In this document: positions 1-5,736 of the stretch, one piece after another
Layout of the letters: every line of letters starts with the position of its first letter
How positions within the stretch are numbered: the stretch's first letter is position 1
Assembly (NCBI RefSeq): GCF_020740835.1
Contig: NZ_JAINFC010000016.1
Location: 1 to 33,618, forward strand
DNA: 33,618 bases
Direction of reading: 5' to 3'
From: Streptomyces sp. UNOC14_S4
GTDB taxonomy: Bacteria; Actinomycetota; Actinomycetes; Streptomycetales; Streptomycetaceae
Position numbers and translations under genes: made by a program
The notes under the pieces: model-generated
Database searches by the model: none
What the model was told of the DNA's origin: nothing
Seen by the model: only the letters and a program-made list of their open reading frames with translations

Positions 1-272
1 CGGCGGAGCGGTCGCGCTCGGCGCGCTCCTCGCGGCCGTGCTTGCCGGGGCGCGCGGGCCGCTGGTGCGGTCTGCAGGGCTCGATCTCGCTGCCGTCGAT
101 CGGGTTGACGGTGAGGAGGTAGTCCCCCGCGACAAGCCGGACGACGCGCGCGGGCGCGGGCGCCTGTGCGCCGCTCTCCTGGCCCTGCGCCCCGGCAGCC
201 GGAACGCTCCCGGCGGCGGGCTCGTGCGCACCGTCGCCGAACTCCTCGGCGGGTCGGTTCGTCGGGTCCATG
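1..272 (-). CDS. Unrecognised protein, N-terminal fragment (runs off the window)
   Basis: Only the first 90 codons are visible; the gene continues beyond position 1. The ATG at 272 is preceded by a GGGGGC purine run that could act as a ribosome binding site. The first 40 residues are Ala/Gly/Pro/Glu-rich and probably disordered. They are followed by a more ordered stretch, RVVRLVAGDYLLTVNPIDG, and then a basic tail. There is no signal peptide or membrane segment in the visible part. I do not recognise a family from this fragment. The sequence style (long acidic/Ala-rich head, then a beta-like segment) fits a large cytosolic regulatory or ATP-binding protein, but that is a guess. It lies downstream of the STAS gene on the same strand, with 366 bases and a hairpin between them, so it is probably transcribed separately. 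Confidence 0.55.
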
Positions 273-638
273 GTGAAAGCCCCCAATGCGTGGCGTGCCG
301 TCGCGCCCTCCCGGCCTGTCCGCACTCCCTCGGCCTCCGGCCGGGCGGTGTCCGGCACGGCGCTTCGGGTCAGGTGCCCGCCGTGGGCATGGTCATACGG
401 CCCTATGCGGCGGGAAAACCGAACCTCAGACCTGCGAGACAGTATCCATGAATCGGGGGGTGGCCCGCCGCCCGGGGGACGTCACAGTCTTGTGAGGATC
501 ACCTGATGAACGGCCCGCTCCGGGGGAGGAAGCGGGCGAAATCCGGAGCGGGTCACGGGCGCCCCGGAGGCCACGGCACGGCCGCTCCGCGCGGCCGACG
601 GGGCTCGTCGAGGGCGCGTCAAGGGGCTCGCCCGGGAC
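273..638. other. Intergenic region between STAS gene and the edge gene
   Basis: These 366 bases hold no gene I can support. The hairpin at 514-552 near the STAS stop is listed separately. A small palindrome, TCACA-gtct-TGTGA, sits at 482-495 and could be a regulator site. The promoter of the edge gene should lie here on the minus strand, but I see no convincing -35/-10 pair. The open frames on both strands lack a ribosome binding site and look like high-GC noise. Confidence 0.4.
514..552 (-). terminator. Hairpin downstream of the STAS gene
   Basis: Arms CCCGCTCCGG (514-523) and CCGGAGCGGG (543-552) are perfectly complementary over 10 bp, with a 19-base loop. The hairpin starts about 87 bases after the STAS stop codon in the direction of transcription. 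There is no U-tract, as is usual for Streptomyces terminators. Confidence 0.5.
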
Positions 639-962
639 TCACACCCGGGGCAGGGACTCCGCCTCGATGCCGCCCTCGATGGCGAGGATGCGGTGCAGCC
701 GGGTGGCGACGAGCAGCCGCTGCATCCGGTCGGGCACGCCGCGCAGGACGAGCCGCCTGCCGGTGCGCCCGGCACGGCGGTGGGCACCCATGATGACGCC
801 CAGCCCCGTGGCGTCCCAGGAGTCCAGCTCGGTGAGGTCCAGCACCAGGTCGCCGCGGCCAGCGTCGAGCGCGGAGTGCAGGACCGTTCGGGCGTCCGCC
901 GCACTGCGGACGTCGAGGCGGCCCCCGACGACCAGTTCGGCGTGGTCGCCCCTGATGTGCAT
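639..962 (-). CDS. STAS-domain protein (anti-sigma factor antagonist-like)
   Basis: A 107-residue single-domain STAS protein of the SpoIIAA/RsbV type. Family members bind an anti-sigma kinase and release a sigma factor when unphosphorylated; the partner here is unknown. Visible features are the beta-strand core (HAELVVGGRLDV) and the loop LDSWDATGLGVIMG at residues 46-59, equivalent to the phosphorylation loop DSSGLG of SpoIIAA. The phosphoacceptor position carries Thr52 instead of Ser. I chose the ATG at 962 because the STAS fold begins immediately after it and GGGAG lies upstream. A longer frame to 1037 would add 25 residues with no domain content. No anti-sigma kinase gene is adjacent, so its cognate is probably elsewhere or diffusible among many HATPase kinases, as is common in Streptomyces. 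Confidence 0.85.
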   Translation of the reverse strand: MHIRGDHAELVVGGRLDVRSAADARTVLHSALDAGRGDLVLDLTELDSWDATGLGVIMGAHRRAGRTGRRLVLRGVPDRMQRLLVATRLHRILAIEGGIEAESLPRV

Positions 963-1092
963 ATGCGCTCCCGGGAGTGGCGTGTGATGTGGGTGTGGCG
1001 GGCTGATCGCGTGCCTAAAGAACTGACTGCCTCTCACACGACAAGGTTGCCGCTTGTTGGCGAACCGATACCTAATTCACCCCGGAGGGTGA

Positions 1093-1124
1093 ACGGGTCG
1101 GCGGGGATGACCCCGCCGACCCGT
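1093..1124 (-). terminator. Terminator of the hydroxyacyl-CoA dehydrogenase gene
   Basis: A perfect 14-bp GC-rich stem (1093-1106 with 1111-1124) closes a four-base ATGA loop. It lies 66 bases after the stop of the dehydrogenase gene and separates it from the STAS gene. Confidence 0.75.
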
Positions 1125-1190
1125 CCATCGGTCCACCGACGCCGAACCCCGCCGGACTCCGCCGGGGCCCGGACCAGCCGGATGAAACGG

Positions 1191-2039
1191 TCAGTACCGG
1201 TAGAAACCCTGACCGCTCTTGCGGCCGAGGTCCCCGGCGTCCACCATGCGGCGCATGAGCTCCGGCGGGGCGAACTTCTCGTCCTGGCACTCCGTGTAGA
1301 TGTTGTCCGTCGCGTGCGTCAGGATGTCGACGCCCGTCAGGTCGGCGGTGGCCAGCGGGCCCATCGCGTGGCCGAAGCCCAGCTTGCAGGCGATGTCGAT
1401 GTCCTCGGCGGTGGCCACCCCGGACTCGTAGAGCTTCGCGGCCTCGACGACGAGCGCCGAGATCAGGCGGGTGGTGACGAAGCCGGCGACGTCGCGGTTG
1501 ACGACGATGCAGGTCTTGCCGACGCCCTCGGCGAACTCACGCGCCGCGGCGAGCGTTTCGTCGCTCGTCTTGTGGCCGCGCACCAGCTCGCACAGCTGCA
1601 TCATCGGCACCGGAGAGAAGAAGTGCGTGCCCACGACGCGCTCGGGCCGCCGCGTGGCCGCCGCGATCTTGGTGATCGGGATGGCGGAGGTGTTGGAGGC
1701 GAGGATCGTCCCGTCCTTCACCAGCCCGTCCAGGGTGCGGAAGATCTCCCGCTTGGTGTCCACGTCCTCGAAGACGGCCTCGACGACGAAGTCGGCGTCC
1801 GCGGCCGCGTCGAGGTCCGTGGTGGTGCTGATGCGCGCGAACGCGGCCTCGGCGTCGGCCGCCTCCAGCTTCCCCTTGGAGACGAACTTGTCGTACGAGG
1901 CCTTGATGCCGTCCGTGCCCCTGCGCAACGCCTCGTCGGTGACGTCCCGCAGGACGACCTCCCAACCGGCCTGCGCGGAGACCTGGGCGATCCCCGAACC
2001 CATCAGACCGGCACCGATGACGGCGAGCTTCTTGGCCAC
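1191..2039 (-). CDS. 3-hydroxybutyryl-CoA dehydrogenase
   Basis: A 282-residue NAD(P)-dependent 3-hydroxyacyl-CoA dehydrogenase of the short bacterial HBDH type, which interconverts acetoacetyl-CoA and 3-hydroxybutyryl-CoA in fatty-acid/PHB and ethylmalonyl-CoA metabolism. The N-terminal Rossmann motif is GAGLMGSG (residues 9-16). The catalytic segment THFFSPVPMMQLCELV and the C-terminal dimerisation region NRDVAGFVTTRL...LTGVDILTHATDNIY are present, and the length is normal. The GTG at 2039 gives MAKKLAVIGAG and has AAGGGG eight bases upstream. A GTG at 2054 would add five residues but has only a purine run touching it. The gene is monocistronic: the divergent cobalamin adenosyltransferase lies upstream and a strong hairpin downstream. 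The exact acyl substrate cannot be read from sequence. Confidence 0.93.
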   Translation of the reverse strand: MAKKLAVIGAGLMGSGIAQVSAQAGWEVVLRDVTDEALRRGTDGIKASYDKFVSKGKLEAADAEAAFARISTTTDLDAAADADFVVEAVFEDVDTKREIFRTLDGLVKDGTILASNTSAIPITKIAAATRRPERVVGTHFFSPVPMMQLCELVRGHKTSDETLAAAREFAEGVGKTCIVVNRDVAGFVTTRLISALVVEAAKLYESGVATAEDIDIACKLGFGHAMGPLATADLTGVDILTHATDNIYTECQDEKFAPPELMRRMVDAGDLGRKSGQGFYRY

Positions 2040-2280
2040 GGCTGTCCCCTTCACTCCCTGTGCAAGAGCCGTGCGCTTGCGTGCGCACTCTCTCGGCGGA
2101 GATTAGCGTCCGTGACGGCGCCTTAGTGCGGTAAGAGATGCGCGTCACGTCCCGTACGACGGACATCACACTCGGACACCCACCGACCGGGCCCCACCCA
2201 GCAGTTGAACCCCACCGGCCCCTGGCGTCACGGCAGCACGGCACACGCCGTGGTGGGCGCCGCTTCGGGGCGGGAGTGGC

Positions 2281-2286
2281 TAGGCT
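2281..2286 (+). promoter_or_regulatory. Putative -10 element of a leaderless transcript
   Basis: TAGGCT lies seven bases before the ATG of the adenosyltransferase gene, and no Shine-Dalgarno sequence is present. This spacing would place the transcription start at the A of the ATG, as in many leaderless Streptomyces mRNAs. No clear -35 element is visible. Confidence 0.5.
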
Positions 2287-2293
2287 CGGCCCT

Positions 2294-2866
2294 ATGGTCA
2301 ATCTGACGCGCATCTACACCCGTACCGGCGACAAGGGCACCACCGCGCTCGGCGACATGAGCCGCACGGCGAAGACGGACCTCCGCATCGGCGCCTACGC
2401 GGACGCCAACGAGGCCAACGCGGCGATCGGGGTCGCCATCGCGCTCGGGGGACTCCCGCAGGAGATCGTCGATGTGCTGACGCGGGTCCAGAACGACCTG
2501 TTCGACGTGGGGGCGGACCTGGCGACGCCGGTGGCCGAGAACCCCAAGTACCCGCCGCTGCGCGTCGAACAGTCCTACGTGGACCGGCTGGAGGCCGACT
2601 GCGACCGCTTCCTGGAGGACCTGGAGAAGCTCCGCAGCTTCATCCTCCCCGGCGGCACGCCCGGCGCGGCCCTCCTCCACCAGGCGTGCACGGTGGTACG
2701 CCGGGCGGAACGCTCCACGTGGGCGGCCATGGAGCAGTACGCCGACATCATGAACCCCCTGACGGCCACCTACCTCAACCGCCTCTCGGACCTCCTGTTC
2801 ATCCTGGCGAGGACAGCGAACAAGGAGGTCGGGGACGTGCTCTGGGTCCCCGGCGAGAACAGGTGA
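2294..2866 (+). CDS. Cob(I)alamin adenosyltransferase, PduO type
   Basis: A 190-residue ATP:corrinoid adenosyltransferase of the PduO family. It transfers the adenosyl group of ATP to cob(I)alamin to make adenosylcobalamin, the cofactor for methylmalonyl-CoA mutase and class II ribonucleotide reductase. The N-terminal ATP-binding motif TRIYTRTGDKGTTALGD starts at residue 5. The SRTAKTDLRIGAYADANEANAAIG helix, the VRRAERSTW catalytic Arg region and the C-terminal YLNRLSDLLFILAR helix are all present. The ATG at 2294 is chosen because the conserved fold starts directly there; the frame is open for 52 more codons upstream but that stretch is not protein-like. It is a single gene, divergent from the dehydrogenase. 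No cobalamin riboswitch is seen upstream. Confidence 0.95.
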   Translation: MVNLTRIYTRTGDKGTTALGDMSRTAKTDLRIGAYADANEANAAIGVAIALGGLPQEIVDVLTRVQNDLFDVGADLATPVAENPKYPPLRVEQSYVDRLEADCDRFLEDLEKLRSFILPGGTPGAALLHQACTVVRRAERSTWAAMEQYADIMNPLTATYLNRLSDLLFILARTANKEVGDVLWVPGENR

Positions 2867-2881
2867 TGTACGGGCACGAGG

Positions 2882-2928
2882 GCGCCCCGTAAGGGGCGCG
2901 GGGCTGTGACATTGTGCGGCTCCGCCGC
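2882..2928 (+). terminator. Tandem hairpins, Streptomyces-type intergenic repeat (copy 1)
   Basis: Two adjacent hairpins: GCGCCCC/GGGGCGC (2882-2888, 2893-2899) with loop GTAA, and GCGGC/GCCGC (2916-2920, 2924-2928). They lie between convergent genes and could terminate both. The core CCCCGTAAGGGGCGCGGGG is shared, with small changes, with copies near 8083 and 19733. Confidence 0.65.
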
Positions 2929-2971
2929 GTGGGCGCGACAAGCCCCCACCGGCCCGCAGCCGCCGAACGAC

Positions 2972-3520
2972 CTACTGGACCTGCCCCTTGGGCGGCTGCT
3001 TGGGCCACAACGTGTAACTCGCCGCAATCACCACATTGACCCCGATCACCAGCCACATCTTCGTCTGCCAGGCCCGCAGAGAACTGATATCCCCCGAGTC
3101 ACCCACGTACCAGATCGCCCCCTGAAGCAGCGCAGCGGCAACCGCGGCGGCCACGCACCACCGCCCCGCCGCCTTCCACTCCCACACCGTACGAGCCCGC
3201 CCGTACGCCGGCTTCGCCGGCGGACGCGGGCCGCCGGCGAACCGGTGGGCGAACCGCTGGTCCGCCCAGCGGATCGTGGAGTGTCCGAGGCCGACCGAGA
3301 AGCCGATGTAGACCGCGGCCAGGCCGTGCTTCCAGTCGGCCGAGGCGCCGTTCTTCAGGTCGATCGCGGTGACGACCAGCAGGACCAGCTCCAGCAGCGG
3401 CTCCAGCAGCAGCACCGCCACCCCCGTCCGCGGCATCCGGGCCAGGTAGCGCAGGGCGAGACCGGCGGCCAGCAGCACCCAGAAGCCGATCTCGCAGACG
3501 AGGATCAGCGTGACGATCAC
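2972..3520 (-). CDS. Conserved integral membrane protein, unknown function
   Basis: A 182-residue protein with about five hydrophobic helices: near residues 4-23, 29-48, 60-76, 112-132 and 147-166. A cytosolic or extracytosolic loop rich in Pro, Arg and Lys (PRPPAKPAYGRARTVWEWKA) lies in the middle. The C-terminus ends in a short basic tail after a YTLWPKQ segment. I chose the GTG at 3520 because GGGAGTGG lies just upstream and the hydrophobic segment begins at once. No enzymatic motif is visible and I do not recognise a named family. It is divergent from the chiS sensor kinase gene (177 bases between starts) and convergent with the adenosyltransferase gene. Nothing in its context gives it a function, although proximity to a chitinase sensor system is notable. 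Confidence 0.8.
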   Translation of the reverse strand: MIVTLILVCEIGFWVLLAAGLALRYLARMPRTGVAVLLLEPLLELVLLVVTAIDLKNGASADWKHGLAAVYIGFSVGLGHSTIRWADQRFAHRFAGGPRPPAKPAYGRARTVWEWKAAGRWCVAAAVAAALLQGAIWYVGDSGDISSLRAWQTKMWLVIGVNVVIAASYTLWPKQPPKGQVQ

Positions 3521-3697
3521 GAACCCACTCCCTTTCCCCCGGGCCCCCGGGTCTCTCCCCACCAGCATCACCCGCGCGAGGACGGGTTTCCTCGTCGCCC
3601 GAGACGATCCCCGGCTGCATCCTTCGATGTAGCGCGCCCCCGCGCGCGGCCCGGACCGACGACGCCCGCACCCGCCCTGACGTGCTGAGATGGGGGC

Positions 3698-4897
3698 ATG
3701 GCCGGTTTTCCACGGGCGGTGCCGCCCCACCGCGACGACGTCCTCATCGCCGTCGCGGGGCTGCTCGGCGGCGTCCTGCTCTACGCGCTGGGGCTGCGGA
3801 GCACGCCGGAGCTGCCGGTGCCCGGGTGGTACGCGCTGGTGGCGCTGGCCGTGATGGCCGGTGCCGAGCTGCTGCGCCGCGGCGCCCCGCTCGTGGGCCT
3901 GGCCGTCGGGGTGGGCGCGCTGACGCTCGACACGGGCGCGGGCGGCCTGATTGCGAACGTCGTGATGTTCACGGACCTGGTGTACGCGGCGGTGCTCTAC
4001 GGCCCTCCGGCCGCGTACCGCATCGTCCCGCGCGCCGCCGAGCTGATCACCGTCGTGGGCACGCTGCTGGCCGTCGCGCTGCTGCGCGAGCCCGCGGCCC
4101 TGCTGGTCGGTGTCGCGCTGGGCGTCGTGACGATCGCGCCCGCGTGGACCGGGGTGGGCGTCCGCGCCCACCGGGACGCCGCCCGGGCGGCCCGGCTGGA
4201 GGCCGAACGGACCGCGCTGCTCGCGGAGCTGGACCGGCGCGAAGCGGTGAACGCGGAGCGCGCGCGGATGGCACGCGAGCTGCACGACGTGGTCGCCGGA
4301 CATCTGTCGGCCATCGCGATCCACTCCACGGCCGCACTGTCGATCGGCGACCCGAAGGCGTCCGGCGAGGCCCTCACGGTCATCCGGGAGAACAGCGTGC
4401 AGGGCCTCGCCGAGATGCGCCGCCTGATCGGCATCCTGCGCGACGCGAGCGCGTCGGAGGAACCGGCCGCGGCGCCACGCCTGGACGGCATCGACGCGCT
4501 GCTCGCACAGGCCCGCACCGTCGTACGGGACGACGGGTTCTCCTTCGCGCTGCGGGACGGGCGGGCGCCGGGGCCCCTGCCCGCGCCCGTCGAGCTGGCC
4601 GCCTACCGCATCGTGCAGGAGTCGCTGACCAACGCGGCCAAGCACGCGGCGCCGGGCCCGGTGACCGTCGCCCTGACGGGCGGGGACGGCGCGCCGCTCG
4701 TCGTGACGGTGACCAGCGCCCTGGGCACGCCGCAGGGCCCGCGGGCGCCGGGCGCGGGCGCGGGGCTCATCGGCATGCGCGAGCGTGTCGCGCTCCTGGG
4801 GGGACGGCTGACGGCCGGTCCGGCGGGCGGGGACGGGCAGATCTGGGAAGTACGGGCCGAACTGCCCGTGGACAGCGAGAACGAGGAGCAGTCATGA
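3698..4897 (+). CDS. chiS: Sensor histidine kinase of the chitinase two-component system
   Basis: A 399-residue membrane histidine kinase of the NarL-partner (HisKA_3) class. The N-terminal 150 residues carry four to six hydrophobic helices and almost no extracytoplasmic domain. They are followed by a short coiled coil (160-190) and the dimerisation/phosphoacceptor segment RARMARELHDVVAGHLS with His196. The ATP-binding domain has an N-box (RIVQESLTNAAKHA, 304-317) and a G-box (GAGAGLIGMRERV, 353-363). The lack of a sensor domain suggests membrane or protein-mediated sensing. Its stop overlaps the response regulator start by four bases (ATGA). Position directly upstream of chiR and chiC matches the chiS-chiR-chiC locus described in S. 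coelicolor, which is the basis for the symbol. The ATG at 3698 has a GGGGG run four bases upstream. Confidence 0.9.
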   Translation: MAGFPRAVPPHRDDVLIAVAGLLGGVLLYALGLRSTPELPVPGWYALVALAVMAGAELLRRGAPLVGLAVGVGALTLDTGAGGLIANVVMFTDLVYAAVLYGPPAAYRIVPRAAELITVVGTLLAVALLREPAALLVGVALGVVTIAPAWTGVGVRAHRDAARAARLEAERTALLAELDRREAVNAERARMARELHDVVAGHLSAIAIHSTAALSIGDPKASGEALTVIRENSVQGLAEMRRLIGILRDASASEEPAAAPRLDGIDALLAQARTVVRDDGFSFALRDGRAPGPLPAPVELAAYRIVQESLTNAAKHAAPGPVTVALTGGDGAPLVVTVTSALGTPQGPRAPGAGAGLIGMRERVALLGGRLTAGPAGGDGQIWEVRAELPVDSENEEQS

Positions 4898-5592
4898 CCG
4901 GTGAGGACGCAACAGGGGCGGCCGCCAGGCCCATCCGCGTGGTCGTCGCCGAGGACCAGGCCGCCGTACGGTCCGGGCTCGTCCTCATCCTGCGCTCCGC
5001 GCCCGGCGTCGAGGTCGTCGGGGAGGCCGCCGACGGCGAGGAGGCCGTACGGCTGGCCCGCGAGCTGCGCCCCCACCTGGTGCTGATGGACGTGCAGATG
5101 CCGCGCCTGGACGGGGTGTCGGCCACCCGCGCCATCACCTCGGAGCGGCTCGCCGACGTCCTGGTGCTGACCACCTTCGACCTGGACGAGTACGTCTTCG
5201 GGGCGTTGCGCGCGGGGGCCGCGGGCTTCCTGCTGAAGGACAGCGACGCGGCCGGGCTGATCGCGGCCGTACGGACCGTGGCGCGCGGCGAGGGCCTGAT
5301 CTCCCCGGCGGTGACCCGGCGGCTGATCGCGGAGTTCGCGCGGCCCTCGGCCCGGGCGCGCGGGGCGAACGCGCCCGATCCGGGGGTCCTCGACCCGCTC
5401 ACCCGCCGCGAGCGCGAGGTGCTCGTCTGCCTGGGCGAGGGGCTGTCCAACGCGGACATCGCGGGGCGGCTGGACATGGCGGAGGCGACGGTGAAGACGC
5501 ATGTCAGCCGATTGCTGGGGAAGCTGGGGCTGCGCAGCAGGGTGCAGGCGGCCGTCCTGGCACAGGAGTTGGGGCTGGTCCAGACCTCTTGA
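4894..5592 (+). CDS. chiR: Response regulator of the chitinase two-component system
   Basis: A 232-residue NarL/FixJ-type response regulator. The receiver domain spans residues 14-130, with acidic pocket E20-D21, phosphoacceptor Asp66 (LVLMDVQMP) and the conserved Lys in FLLKD. A linker follows, then a LuxR-type helix-turn-helix (LTRREREVLVCLGEGLSNADIAGRL...VKTHVSRLLGKL, about 167-210). The ATG overlaps the stop of chiS, so the two are translationally coupled. The last codons contain the first 12-bp repeat of the chiC promoter, so the coding end and the chitinase control region share sequence. The homologous S. coelicolor pair is reported to control chiC. Direct binding to the repeat is an inference. 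Confidence 0.92.
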   Translation: MTGEDATGAAARPIRVVVAEDQAAVRSGLVLILRSAPGVEVVGEAADGEEAVRLARELRPHLVLMDVQMPRLDGVSATRAITSERLADVLVLTTFDLDEYVFGALRAGAAGFLLKDSDAAGLIAAVRTVARGEGLISPAVTRRLIAEFARPSARARGANAPDPGVLDPLTRREREVLVCLGEGLSNADIAGRLDMAEATVKTHVSRLLGKLGLRSRVQAAVLAQELGLVQTS

Positions 5593-5617
5593 CCATTGGT
5601 ACGGACCTTCCTACCCT
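5574..5617 (+). promoter_or_regulatory. chiC promoter with 12-bp direct repeats / DasR-like box
   Basis: Direct repeat TGGTCCAGACCT (5576-5587) and TGGTACGGACCT (5597-5608) agree at 10 of 12 positions. They match the direct repeat known from Streptomyces chitinase promoters (such as S. plicatus chi63). Between them lies a -35 TTGACC (5589-5594), 17 bases from a possible -10 TACCCT (5612-5617). The first repeat also fits the DasR operator (ACTGGTCTAGACCAGT-like) at about 13 of 16 positions (5574-5589). Chitin-oligomer induction and glucose repression act through such elements in the genus. Confidence 0.8.
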
Positions 5618-5736
5618 CCGCACCACGGCCGCGGTACGGGTGTCCGGATACCGCACGCCCCACCGGTGACACCGCGGCCCCGCAACAGGTTCTGCCGCAC
5701 GGCCCCCACCACAGGCCCCCCACTCGAGGAGCTCCC

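Noticed and set aside
2055..2293. Possible cobalamin riboswitch before the adenosyltransferase gene
   Set aside because: No B12-box-like sequence or conserved riboswitch core was seen, and the gene appears leaderless.
2972..4645. A 557-codon minus-strand frame joining the membrane protein to sequence opposite chiS
   Set aside because: Only the part from 3520 down is protein-like; the upstream portion lies opposite the kinase gene and is low-complexity.
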